DNA from: Closterium sp. Naga37s-1 | Taxonomy: Eukaryota; Streptophyta; Zygnematophyceae; Desmidiales; Closteriaceae | DNA: 64,000 nucleotides | Direction: 5' to 3' | Assembly (NCBI GenBank): GCA_947471745.1 | Contig: CANJKZ010000476.1 | Coordinates: 558,001 to 622,000, forward strand | In this document: one piece after another, positions 30,722 through 41,106 of the stretch | How the letters are laid out: every line of letters starts with the position of its first letter | Position numbering within the stretch: the stretch's first letter is position 1 | Made by a program: the position numbers and the translations under genes | Notes under the pieces: generated by a model | Seen by the model: the letters and a program-made list of their open reading frames with translations, nothing else | The model's database searches: none | Told to the model about the DNA's origin: nothing

Positions 30722-33257
30722 ATGTCAGGTGCTGCGCGGAAGACCGCGGAGGCTGACGGCGGAAGCGAGCGGAGTGGCGGGGCTCGTGGGTCGGATGGGG
30801 AAGGGGAAGGGGGAAATGGCAGCGCGGGGGGAGACGACCGGGGAGGCGCGCACGCGGGGGACGCGGGGAACGCGGGGGAGGCGGAAGAGGGAATGGAGTA
30901 TGAGGAGAGGCGGCATCATTTTCCGGGGGAACAGGTGTGCGGCGGTGAGGGGGAGGGGAAACGAGGGGGTGGGGGGGGCGGGGGACAGTTGGGGGGGAGA
31001 GGGGAGGAGAGAGGAAGAACGGGTTGGGGGAGGGAGAACGGTGGGAGTGAGAGAGGGAGGGGGGGGGGGCGTTTGGCTGGAAAGCGCGGGGAAGGTGGGA
31101 TAGGTGCGCTGCGCTGGGTGGTAGGGGGGTTGTGGGGAAGGGCGGAAGTGGCGGAATGAGGGGGGGAGGGGAAAGGGGGGAAGGGGGAAGCAATGAGGGG
31201 AGAGTTTGAGCAGTATGGCTTGGAATGGAACTTCTCTTGAGATTCGGGTTTCGGGTTTCCATCTGCCCCATCCGCGTTTAGGGTTTCCCATCTGCCCCAT
31301 TCAGCAGCTGCTGATGCGTCTTTTCTTTGTCATATATTGCCATCCTTCCATCCAGTCGACGCCAAGCTTCTCTGGCCTGTCGTTTATTGCTCCTTGATTG
31401 ATCCTTTCTTCTACACCTCGTTACACTGGTCTTATATCAGGAGCTGCTTATAAGGGAGTTCTCCTTCCATCCTGTCAACGCCAACTTGCTCTGGCCCGGC
31501 GCCATGTCCTTCGCTGATTGGCTGGCCGCCCGCCCGCAAGTATTGGCTGACGCAAGAGTCTTGGAGATTGGAAGGTGAGCGGGCTTTAATTTTGGATGTG
31601 TGGGGGGGGGGGACGAGGGGGGAAAAGGGGGGAGGGGGGGGGGGGGGGGGGGGGGGGGGGAGGGGGAGGGGGGAAAGGGGGCGGGGAAGGGAAAGGGGTG
31701 GAGGTTTATGCTGGGGTTTCGTGATTGCCTTAAATGTCCCCCCTTTGCTACCATTTTTTTTTTGTTTATGTAACACGTTTGTTTCTTTTGAGCTCGAACG
31801 TTTGGTCTCAAACCCAAAAGCTTTGAACCCCACACACTTTTGTGATTGTAACGAGTGTGCTTGCAGCGGGACAGGCGCTCTGGCCGTCTTTCTGAGCAAG
31901 GCGATGGGGTGTGACATCACCACGTGTGACTATAACGATGCCAGCATTGCAGCCAACATTCACCACAACTGCTTGGCTAACGGCATCCCACCATTGCCTC
32001 ACATTCGACGTAAGCACACTCAATTGAAATCACAGTCAGCATGCATAAGCAGCATGCATAAGGAGATGATTGTGTTATTGAGGTGACTTTTGAGTCGAGG
32101 TGATTTTTTAGTCGACTCAAAAGTCACAGTCAGCATGCATAAGGAGATGATTGTGTTATTTCCGACATCTCCTTGTCTCCTTCGCTCCATTTGCTTCCCT
32201 TCCACACGCCTCCACGATTCCGTCTTGGAGTCGAACCAAACCTCATTCAGCACACATTCTCTCCATTTTCCTTACACGAATGCACGAATGCATGAATGCG
32301 TGAATGCGTGAATGCATGAATGCATGAATGCATGAATGCGTGGATGCACGAATGCATGAATGCATGAATGCGTGGATGCATGAATGCATGAATGCATGAA
32401 TGCGTGGATGCATGCACACATGCAGACACGTGGGGAGAGCCGTTCCCCATTGAACAGCCATCATGGGATGTCATCATCGCCAGCGACGTTCTGCTCTGTA
32501 TGTGTCGTTCCGGGTGCCATTCTTTCCCATGTGTTGTCTCAGGGTTCACATTATTACTACACGTTATGTATGTTTTTCATAACTCATTATACGTACGCTT
32601 TTATGTACGTACACGTTTGCGTGCTTTTGCATCTATATGCCCTTGCTTCTCCATACGCGCAAATATATCTTATCTTGGCAAGACAGTACACGAGATTCCC
32701 GACAATTGTGTACTTTTCACGTCCCTCTGTGTGCATGGGAACCCCGTGATTCATGTCTTGGTTGCAGATTTGAAAGAGTATCCCAGCTTTTGAGGCGCCT
32801 CAAAAGTTGCCTCTCACAACTCACCATATGCATGTGAACCATATGCATGTGAACCATATGCATGTGAACCATATGCATGTGAACCATATGCATGTGAACC
32901 ATATGCATGTGAACCATATGCATGTGAACCATATGCATGTGAACCATATGCATGTGAACCCCGTGATTCGTGTCTTGTTTGCAGATGTAAAAGAGTATCC
33001 CAATCTTGTCAAGTCCCTCCGCTTCCTCCTCTTCGGCGCTTTGAAGTCTTCTCAAGCAGCACAGGGCAGAGCCTTTTTGAGGGGAGAGGGGGAGGTAGGT
33101 TGTGTGGTTGAGGAGAGAGAGCAGGCAGGTTGTCCGCTGGCAGGGCTGGCTGCTTCTGAGGCTGTTGGGGGGACAGGAGGAGAAACGGATGCAAGTGGTC
33201 AGGCAGCAGCGACCGCAGCACCAGCAACAGAAGCAGAAGCATCAGAAGCATCAACAG

Positions 33258-33298
<41 letters not shown>

Positions 33299-33646
33299 GC
33301 AGCAGATGTGAAAGGTGTCATGGTCAGCGAAACAGACGCTGCTGGCGTGAAGGAAGTGGGGGGGATGGTTGCTGACGCAGCTTCTCCTTCAGGGCAGACG
33401 CAGGGAAAAGCACGTGAGCAGGGCCGTGGGAATGCAAGGCAGCGAATGCAGAAGCAGCAGCGATATAGGGAGCAGGCTGCTGCTGATGTGGCGCTGAGGC
33501 GGCCGTGCTTCGTGATGAGCTGGCGCAGGAGAATCCCAAGGGAGGATGAGGAGGGGTTTTTCAGGTTGTGTGAGGAGGTGGGGATGAGTGTGGAGGATCT
33601 GGGCTCTAGAGTGTTTTGTATTTCTCCTTTTGCAAGTGAACAATAA
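30722..33646 (+). CDS. METTL21/23-type protein methyltransferase (Methyltransf_16)
   Basis: SAM-dependent methyltransferase of the class I fold, probably acting on protein lysine. Five exons in phase: 30722-30934, 31441-31574, 31867-32009, 32426-32497 and 32985-33646, giving 407 residues. After a Gly/Glu-rich N-terminus, landmarks run in order: EERRHHFPG, REFSFHPVNANLLWPG, motif I VLEIGSGTGALAVFLSKA (across an intron), ITTCDYND, WDVIIASDVLLY, VKEYPNLVKSLRFLL, and the C-terminal block CFVMSWRRRIPREDE with LGSRVFCIS. This matches the plant members I recall. An insertion of about 150 residues, rich in Ala/Thr/Glu, between strand 5 and the C-terminal block is specific to this gene. Introns contain echoes of exons 2 and 5 and minisatellites. 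Confidence 0.88.
31345..31385 (+). pseudogene. Partial copy of methyltransferase exon 2 in intron 1
   Basis: CATCCAGTCGACGCCAAGCT followed by TCTCTGGCCTG resembles exon 2 (31467-31500, coding HPVNANLLWP) about 120 bp before the real exon. No acceptor or continuing frame. Confidence 0.65.
31604..31680. repeat. G-rich tract with G homopolymer runs
   Basis: About 60 bp of almost pure G inside intron 2 of the methyltransferase, including a run longer than 25. Assembly length here may be unreliable. Confidence 0.9.
32050..32160 (+). repeat. Palindrome P9 between identical 30-bp copies, palindrome itself re-duplicated
   Basis: 32050-32079 and 32131-32160 are identical. The spacer contains AGGTGACTTTTGAGTCG followed immediately by a second, altered copy AGGTGATTTTTTAGTCG and then ACTCAAAAGTCAC, so the palindrome's left arm occurs twice. 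Intron 3 of the methyltransferase. Confidence 0.82.
32276..32418. repeat. (AATGCATG/AATGCGTG)n 8-bp minisatellite
   Basis: About 17 units of ATGAATGC/ATGCGTGA type end a few bases before the exon 4 acceptor (32425), so the array forms the 3' end of intron 3. Confidence 0.88.
32732..33003 (+). repeat. Palindrome P10 between copies of the exon 5 start
   Basis: 32732-32786 copies the intron 4 end plus the first codons of exon 5 (CCCCGTGATTC... GCAGATTTGAAAGAGTATCCC); the true one is 32949-33003. CTTTTGAGGCGCCTCAAAAG (32787-32806), a perfect 20-bp palindrome, abuts the left copy. A 15-bp minisatellite fills the remaining gap. Confidence 0.88.
32824..32957. repeat. 15-bp tandem repeat (CATATGCATGTGAAC) x9
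   Basis: Nine near-perfect units in intron 4 of the methyltransferase. As 15 is divisible by 3, it makes open HMHVN frames that are not coding in the spliced model. Confidence 0.92.
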
Positions 33647-33911
33647 CACTAACATGGTACATGATTTGCAGCAGTTTGCGCGTTCTCATGCTCTTCATAT
33701 TTGCACGACATACAACAGTTCATGTCGATCTAGAGACTGGATACGTGAAAGTGGTTTTAGTCAATACGTCAGCACATTTTGGTAAACAAATGTACCGTAG
33801 GTGACAATGCAGTAGCTAGAAAACGTGGTTCACGAGCTTATTGCATGGACACACAACTAGGTGAACATGTAGAACCACGTTCACAAACTATTAACCTCTA
33901 GGCTGCACATT
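33647..33911. other. Short convergent intergenic region
   Basis: 265 bp between the stops of the methyltransferase (+) and the Rab3GAP homologue (-). It must hold both 3' ends. No other feature seen. Confidence 0.6.
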
Positions 33912-36900
33912 CTAGAAGCAGGCCCAGTTGTCACTTGAAACGTTCTCCCTCTCCTCCTCACTGCGCACCACACACTGATATTTCCCCGAGCTGTCACCAT
34001 TCAAAAACCCCATCACACTACCCTTATGCTCCACAGCATACCCACACTCTGCCTCCCCCCCACCACCACCCCCTGACTGTTTACAAACGCTCACGAACTC
34101 GTCACCCCATTCTTTGTCCAGAGAGCCAAACGAATCCCCTGCCTTTCTGTGAGGAAAACCAGGCTCCTCCTCTGCTTCTGGTGCCCCATTGCATGGTAGG
34201 TCAGTGTAGCCGTTGTTCATATAGGTCCACACAGAGGGGGTCAGCTGTTTCAAGTGCTCAGAATCCTTTTGAGCCGCCTCAAAAGTTTCCCCATCTCCAT
34301 CCCCATCCCCATCACCATCACACGACAGGCCAGTGTACCCGCCATGCATGTAGCTCCACACAGAGGGTGCTTGCTGCCTGAAAAGCTCTGGATCTTCCAA
34401 ATTATCATTGCTGCTGCCACCGCCGTCGCTGCTGCCACTGCTGCTGCTGCTACTTCCGCTCATCCTGATCCTGCTGCTGCCGCCGCTGCTGCTGCGGGTG
34501 CTGGTGCGATCGGGAGACTCGCTGGGGGAGTAGCTTCCTGCGCCCAAGATTCCACACCCCCCCACACCCCCAAGGACCCTGCCACTTGATCCGAAAGAAG
34601 CATCGCTACGTGCTCGTGATGTAGATGGTACTGTTGTGGTGGACTGTGCGTTGTCGGAGATAATTTGCTCCATCGCCTCGTAGACCTGCAGAGGAACATT
34701 GGGCGACCCAAGAGGCAAGTGGAAACATAAAGGAACAGATAAAGAGGAACATAAGCAGCAGTGGCGGTTAAGGGGCAATACAGCAACTCACTGCACGTGC
34801 CGAGAGAGTGGGAAAGCAGGGATTTATGCTGACTGGTAACAATTGGATTGGTGACTGCACTGAGTGAGTGAGTGGGCGTTTGAGTGGGTGAGGAAGTGGG
34901 TGAGTAAACCTGGATTTGGCTATGCTGACTGGTAGGAATTGGTATATCTGACTGCGCTGCGGCAACACCCCTAACACCAGGTGCAACATGGGCCCTCTCG
35001 AAGAGTGAACATCGAGGCGCGTACAAAAAAGCGAGGAATTGGCTTTAACCAGGGAGGAATGAGTGAGTGATCGAGTGAGTGAGAAAGTGAGATAATGAGA
35101 GTGTGACTGCCATGCGTCCTGTGTACCCATGGCACAAAGTACCCACCAAGTGTAACTCAGTACCACGTGCAATGTACCATGCAGATGTAACGCATTCTGT
35201 CCCGTGTCATGTACGAGGTACCACGAATATGTAACTCAGTATCATGTGCAACGTACCATGCAGATGTAACGCATTCTGTCCTGTGTCATGTGCCGCCCGC
35301 TCGCATGCAAGATGTACTTCACAGAATCTTCCAATGTGGCCTTGCTGCTGCTCTCTCGCACAAAGGGAGCCACTTGAAGCGCTGCAGAGCAGCCCACAGA
35401 CACCTGGGAAGGTGGCAAACAGAGAGACAAGGGAGGATGGTGGTTGTGTTCACAGCATCGTCCAACCGGGCCTTGCTGCTGCTCTCTCGCACAGAGGGAG
35501 CCACCTGAAGCGCTGCAGAGCACCCCACAGACACCTGGAACAGTTGCAAGCGAATGAGACAATGGATAAATCTCCATGAATGAACCACCCAACTTGGTTG
35601 GCTGCTGCCTTTCGAGAAAGCCGAGACGCAGAGAATCAGATGCTTGAATTGCAACAGAGCACCCCACAGGCACCTCGAACGACCAGTCGAGCAGAATCAA
35701 GGACGGCAGAAACAGAAAGGCCCATGACCAAAAGGCGCGAGAAACTATTATAGGTAGCAAGGATAGGAGGCATGAGAGCGGGCTTACGAGGCAGGTGAAG
35801 AGCTGAATGAAGAGCTCTGATGGGCTGATGCTCTCCAGATACTCCAGGCTCCTTGCCCTGTTGACCGCTCAAGGAACCGCCCAAGTGAAAGGAGGAGAAT
35901 ATTATAATAATGCTGAAGCAGCTCGCCTTTTGAGGCGCCTTAAAAGCTGTTCAAGGCACCGCCCAAGTGAAAGGAGGAGAATACTGGAATAATGCTGAAG
36001 CAGCTCGCTGCGAGAACATGCAAGCTGGACATTTGACATGCGAGCAAGCAGCTCACGTGGGCTGACATTGAAAAACGTTTCACCAGGTGAGTAGATGACG
36101 AACCAAAACACTCAACCCGCCTCGCATTCGTCGAAGAGAGGCGGCTGCAGCAGGAGGGTGTTCTGGGGGGCTCTCAAGAACACCCTGCAAATCAAAGCAC
36201 AGCCAAATGCGTTCTGAGGCACAGCAAAGCACTCACCCGGCCTCGCATTCATCGAAGAGAGGCGGCTGCAGGAGGGCTGGCACGGGCTTGGCTTCGCTCC
36301 AATACAGCCTCCACTTGTTGCCTGCACGACAAAAATAACAGGCAGGTGCAACACATGCACAAAAACACGTGAGTGGGTTGACTGCACAGATGCAACACCC
36401 CTGCTACCCAGATACCTGGCTCGTGCTGACCATATGCAACGTCAAACTTGACACACCTGGACATATCATGCATGTGATTAGTCAGTGCGGTCAGTGCCCC
36501 CTCTGAACCTGTGCTGAGCAAAGACGCACCTGGCCCTGACATGCGTGTGCTCAGGTATCCAGTCTTGCTGCGCTCTCCCTTTCCTTGCACACATCCCTCT
36601 TCGTCATTCGAGCCAGTAGACTCGCTATCCTCCCCTCCCGCGCCTCCCGCATGCCCTCCCACTCCTCCCATTCTGGTGGAAGGTGCGTCACTCGACCAAT
36701 CAGCTGGCGAGTACCATCGCACAAAGTCCTCCAGAATGCAACCGGGATTCGCAGCCTGCACAGGCAAGTAAACGCATAGATAAGAAAATGAATGTGGCAA
36801 GTGAGAATGACTCACTTTTGAGAATTCTCAAAAGTGATTTCAACATCGCGCGTTCATAGAGGCCATGAGTCAGCAGGCTCTGGAACGGTCAGCATGGGAA

Positions 36901-39900
36901 GCACCGCAGGATCAGATTCTTAAGAGGAGCTCTTTTGGGCGCATCAGGCCGCAGTACCTCAAACGCCTGCATGTCAGAAAAGACTTGAGGGGTGCCGCAA
37001 GAGTCATACCTTGAACGCCTAGATGTCAGAGAAGAGCCTCTTGTGAGCAATTTTTGATATTTTTTCTACGAGAATTAGTTTTTTGAGAAATCTCAAAATT
37101 GATTTCAGCGTACCTTGAACGCCTGCATGTCGGAGAAGAGCCGCTTGTGAGCGATGTTGAGGCTGCCGGTGTGCATGATGGCCTCCTCCAGCTCTGCGAG
37201 ATACACGCTGGTGATCAGCGGCCCATCCTGCACCTCCGGCTCGCACATGCGCGCCCCTGCCACCAGCAGCCGCATTTCTCCCGCCTCACCACCACCATCA
37301 CAACCTTCCCCTGTCAGCCCTGTGAAAGGATTCTCAGTCCGAGTCAGCTCAAGATTTTTTCCTGTTGCGGTGCCAGTCCCAGTCCCAGCTGGATCCGGGA
37401 AGCAGGCCCAGGAGCAGGAGCCGTGCTTCTCACCCAGCACACGTCCGTTCCCCTCGACGAAACGCCTGGGCGATCCGCCTGGCGGCGAGTGCACCGGTGA
37501 TTCCAGTGGTGATTGCAGCGGTACTTCCAGCAGCACTTCCGACAGATTGTAACTCCCACACGTCTTGCACAGCGTCGGTTCAAACCTCCCGAAATCCCCA
37601 GCAGCCGTTTCCGAGAAGAAGGGGAAGGAGTTTGGCTGGTGCAGGTGGGAGTGCTGCAGGTGCCTCTGAATGTTGCTGCTGATTCGTGCCTTGCGCCATC
37701 GCTTCCTGGCCACGGCGCAGTTGAGCACCTGCCAATGCTGCAGCACGCCACACACCCCCCCGTCCGGACCCTCCCTCTCTGCGTACACGTGTGGGATGGC
37801 GATTCCCTCTTCCCACCGATCCCGCACCTGCAAAGCACGTAGATATTGATGTGTTGAGGCACGGAAAAGTGAATTTGGTGAGGTTCGATAGTGGGGAATT
37901 CACGTGCTGCAGGTGCTCCTGAATGCCTATGCCGCTTCCTGGCCACGGCACAGTTGAGCACCTGCCACTGCTGCAGCACGCCACACACCCCCCCGTCCGG
38001 CCCCTCCCACTCTGCATACACGTGTGGGATCGCAATCTCTTCCTCCCACCGATCCCGCACCTGATGTTTGGGTGGGGGGGAGTGCGTGGAGCATACAGAG
38101 CTTTTCTTCTGCAAGGGCATGAAAAACACTTTTGTTTGAGGCGTGTTTGACTTGGTCCCCTAATTTCTGCCCTCTCTGCTAACACGCCTCGTGCGCACAC
38201 ACTTCATGCATGCGTACCACTTCCGCCCTTGCGCACATACCCCACGCATACCTCTTGCATCACTTCGAGCCACAAGCGAGCCATCTCTTCAGGCGATCCA
38301 ATCCCCGCCATCAACTCAGCCAGTCGCACAGCCAGGCTCCCAGCAGGAGCGCCGTGCAGGGATTTCAGCGCCACCTTTCCGTGTGACCCAGCAGGTGAAC
38401 CACACGCCGTTGATGGCGATCCAGATGGAGCGTTCAACGGTCCAGATGCGTTGCTGTGAGAGATCTTGCGGAGGGGAGGGAGGGAGATCCGGTCCTGGTC
38501 CAGGTCCGTTTCCTGGAAGCAGCAACCGTGGTTGCTTATTGGGGAGCCGTTGGATGAGGAGAGCTGAGAGCCGTTGGATGAGGAACAGTGGTTCGAGTTG
38601 GGGGAGAAGTTTGTGAGGGCGCGCCAGCAGCCACAGGTGAATGCATCCATTTCCCCTGCTAGCAGCATGAGAGAAGAATCACCGGAACAAGCAGGAAACA
38701 TACGATGTGCACGGCAGGAGATTTAGACGTGTAGATGGGATAGGATAATCCTCAAATACCTGCTTTTCAGGCTAAATATAATACCTTCTGACGGAGATAG
38801 AATGAGAGCAATAACCAGCAGGACGACAAACAACATTTGCAGGCATCTCCTGGTCAACCTCCTCAGGACAAGAATGTGGACAACAAAAAATGCTATGGAT
38901 CGTTGTCAAGGCACCTGATTTGAAGAGAATCCGAACCGCGTCTTCATTCGAGCAATCCGAGAGGGAAGCTTCTATAGGGGGTGTTTCTGGTGTGGTAGCA
39001 ACAGGCAGCCATGAGGAGCCGTTCAGGGTCTTCTCAACAGCACGGAATAACACGCCAGAGGGAGAATATATGATGTCCGCCAGCTCCTTCACGGATGTGT
39101 ACGGTTCCGCGTCACTGTAGAAGAAAAAACATAGACATCCATAAGATACGAAAAATAAATAACCGCATTTAACAAATATTAAGCCAACCGGCTGAGAGAG
39201 AAAACGAAGACCAAAGATAGCAACTGACCGGACGGCGTTTGCCAGGTTTCGCAGGAGGAAAGCACTTGGCGCGCTTCTGGCGACATTATCCAGGACGCTG
39301 TGCTTTTTGAGAGAGTATTGCAGCGCCTGACTCGCTGACCTTATCTGCCGTTCCTGCACAGACAAATCACGCATTTACAACTTGGGAGCGGAATGAGCTC
39401 TCCAGACAAGAAACAATACACGGCTTGGAAGCCTGAATCCCTTTTTGTTTTTATATTGACGTAGAGAATGACACCTACCATTTGCTCGGAGGTCCATCCC
39501 GGGTAGCGTTCAATGGCGTCGACTGTCCTGAAGTATCGCTTCCAGAACTCCTCGTGGCTGAGCATCACTGGGACGAACTCCGCGTGAATCTTCAGCAGCT
39601 CGTCGTCTCTCTGCATCACCAGAAACAGACCTTCTTAATCCATGTTCAGGAAACGATGCGAGCTTGACTAAACAAATTCCAGCATGCGGACGGAAAAGGT
39701 GCTAGTTTGTACCTTGTGAGCGGATCAAATGGCGGAATCACACGGCATGCTCTATATTCTGACTTTTGAGTCGACTCAAAAGTCATCACTATTTAATGCA
39801 GACGGAGAAGGTGCTAGTAGGTACCTTGAGAGCGGATTCAATGGCGGAATCAGAAGGCATGCTCTCCGCTGTCCAGTCTTGGTCGGTGCACCAAAGGAAA
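33912..39900 (-). CDS. Rab3 GTPase-activating protein catalytic subunit homologue
   Basis: Expected to act with a non-catalytic partner on Rab GTPases in membrane traffic (Rab3GAP1 family). Minus-strand exons in order: RDDELLKIHAEFVPVML with EEFWKRYFRTVDAIE (39612-39481, BSD-domain-like), SAPSAFLLRNLANAVR (to 39230), YTSVKELADIIYSPSGVLF and NEDAVRILFKS (39119 to about 38903), EMDAFTCGCWRALTNF to EEMARLWLEVMQE (about 38660-38250), VRDRWEEGIAIPHVYAE and VLNCAVARKR (37828 onward) through LFSDMQAFK (37105), ANPGCILEDFVRWYSPADW (36757 down), NKWRLYWSEAKPVPALLQ with PLFDECEAG (about 36325-36240), SLEYLESISPSELFIQLFTC (about 35850-35790), GCSAALQVAPFVRESSS (35300-35410 or sisters), and the last exon QVYEAMEQIIS to the stop at 33912. 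Several exons exist in 2-3 copies. The order matches the plant protein I recall. Whether the BSD-like part is the same gene is uncertain, and the start codon was not identified. Confidence 0.8.
34198..34398 (-). repeat. Palindrome P11 inside the Rab3GAP coding exon, with in-frame protein duplication
   Basis: 34198-34265 and 34327-34398 are diverged copies of the same coding segment; on the minus strand they read APSVWSYMHGGYTGLSC and TPSVWTYMNNGYTDLPC. CTTTTGAGCCGCCTCAAAAG (34266-34285, GCGC-type with one central change) lies between them and is translated as part of TFEAAQK. The reading frame is open across the whole structure. Confidence 0.82.
35250..35700 (-). pseudogene. Three tandem copies of a Rab3GAP exon
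   Basis: A CAG acceptor followed by a VSVGCSAALQVAP-type sequence occurs at about 35535-35455, 35410-35300 and, more diverged (VPVGCSVAIQAS), 35675-35600. Which one is spliced to QVYEAMEQ cannot be decided by eye. Confidence 0.7.
35868..36008 (-). repeat. Palindrome P12 between 59-bp copies
   Basis: 35868-35926 and 35950-36008 match at 54 of 59 bases. CTTTTGAGGCGCCTTAAAAG (35927-35946) starts at the very next base after the left copy. Only one arm base breaks the palindrome. Intronic in the Rab3GAP homologue. Confidence 0.88.
36112..36186 (-). pseudogene. Copy of the Rab3GAP PPLFDECEAG exon end
   Basis: Repeats the end of the exon at about 36240-36270 (LLLQPPLFDECEAG and its GT donor), but the upstream half, with NKWRLYWSEA, is missing. 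Confidence 0.75.
36812..36837. repeat. Palindrome P13: perfect 26 bp, no flanking copies recognised
   Basis: A perfect palindrome with arm TCACTTTTGAGAA and centre AATT, in a Rab3GAP intron. I could not find direct copies on its two sides, so it is the exception in the set. Confidence 0.85.
37004..37158 (-). repeat. Palindrome P14 between copies of the LFSDMQAFK exon end
   Basis: 37004-37056 and 37108-37158 are copies of the exon end (TACCTTGAACGCCT.. ATGTC.GAGAAGAGCC.CTTGTGAGC). TTTTGAGAAATCTCAAAA (37081-37098) lies between. A third, older partial copy is at about 36955-36985. Confidence 0.82.
37900..38065 (-). pseudogene. Upstream copy of the Rab3GAP VRDRWEE exon
   Basis: 38063 to about 37923 encodes VRDRWEEEIAIPHVYAEWEG and VLNCAVARKR, nearly the same as the exon from 37828. 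The copy loses the frame after RHRH and has no matching continuation, so the 37828 exon is probably the used one. Mutually exclusive use is possible. Confidence 0.65.
39684..39865 (-). repeat. Palindrome P15: perfect 26 bp between 70-bp copies
   Basis: 39684-39753 and 39796-39865 are diverged copies (GGTGCTAGT.. GTACCTTG.GAGCGGAT, GGCATGCTCT), the right one containing the exon end SAIESALK and its donor on the minus strand. 39760-39785 is a perfect palindrome, arm TGACTTTTGAGTC and centre TCGA. Confidence 0.88.
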
Positions 39901-41106
39901 TCCAACGGCCACTGCGAGCGGACCCACGGGATTGTTTATCAATACGACACCGTAACGAGAGTAGCTGTAACGAAGGAATCGTAACAAGAGCAACATCTTT
40001 CCAGTGTCGCGGTGATTACCTTCGATAGGTCCGACAACCGGGAATCCATATTTTATTCGTGTCAATTAGTAGACGGAAGCTACGCGAAAAGGTTATCACC
40101 CAGAGGGGAATGATGATATGTTTCGGACAAAGCTAGTCCCGTCGTACTAACAGTCAGGCACACTCAATATACTACTTCAAGAAATCACTGTGAGGGACGA
40201 AGCCTTCCCGAAATTGCGAGCACTGGCGAGGTAGCTGAACAGAAAAGCTAGAACCAGACTCCTTTCTCAACTACGAAAGCAGCAAGCTAAGTAGCTCCAG
40301 GGCACTCTGGCACACAGCTTCACGGTCCAAGAATCAGAACACAAGCACAATGAAACCAAAACAAGCTCTTCGCAACGACGACTCTGGAAGTCCTGCATGC
40401 TTGACGTCGCCATGCGCAGTCCTCTGTGATGAATGAACGTCCGCAAGGCCCGCTCAGGCTCTCTGGACCTCCGCTCCAGAATCCAGAGGCACCAATAATT
40501 GTCTAACAAGGGAAACACCGTCTGAAGCACTGAACGCGAATCCTTCAAAGCTTCCTTCCAGCCGCACACCATCTGAACTTGCAGGCAGATCGGGAGCGCG
40601 TTGTTATCAAAGGGGTTTTGTCACGGTCTGGTTCGGTTTGCTGAGTTCTAGCACGGTATCCGCTGAGAATCTGAACATGCTGACCAGGGGCGCGGTTGAT
40701 TGGGGATGAAAGGGACCAAAACAGCCGCTGTAGAGGCTTGGGGTGGGATGGGGAAGGGTTCGAAGGCACTGAACGGATCTTCCGGCGGACGGGATTGTCG
40801 CCTCCAGTTCTGCCAGCGAACCTGACAACCAGGCGAGCAATGTGGTCCGCCACGCGCGTTGCTTTTTGGTTGAATGGGGGCCCCTGGTTGTTGATGGATT
40901 GACCACGAGTGCCGTGTGTTGCGGTGAGCTTTGAAACGAGGGAGGAAGTGTACACGCAACATATATAATGCTATAGTTCATTTCGGAGAAATCCAGCACT
41001 CCAATTGCACTTCTAAAAACCAGACTCACAACCTGGTCAAGTAATAAAAAAGTAAAAGTGAACCAGTCTTACTAGTAGAGAGCTACTATATCAAGGCAAC
41101 GGGAAG
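39901..41106. other. Region upstream of the Rab3GAP homologue, unassigned
   Basis: The 5' part of the Rab3GAP transcript is expected here, including its ATG. The minus strand shows SQWPLDFLWCTDQDWTAESM just at the right edge (about 39840-39920). Further minus-strand open stretches (for example GWKEALKDSRSVLQTVFPLL near 40510-40570) could be 5' exons but match nothing I recognise. Confidence 0.4.

Noticed and set aside
30588-31300. Pro-rich minus-strand frames of about 190-230 residues
   Set aside because: They are complements of the G-rich exon 1/intron 1 of the methyltransferase, with no domain features.
32807-33000. HMHVN-repeat peptide as a protein domain
   Set aside because: It is an intronic 15-bp minisatellite; splicing from 32497 to 32985 gives the conserved methyltransferase sequence.
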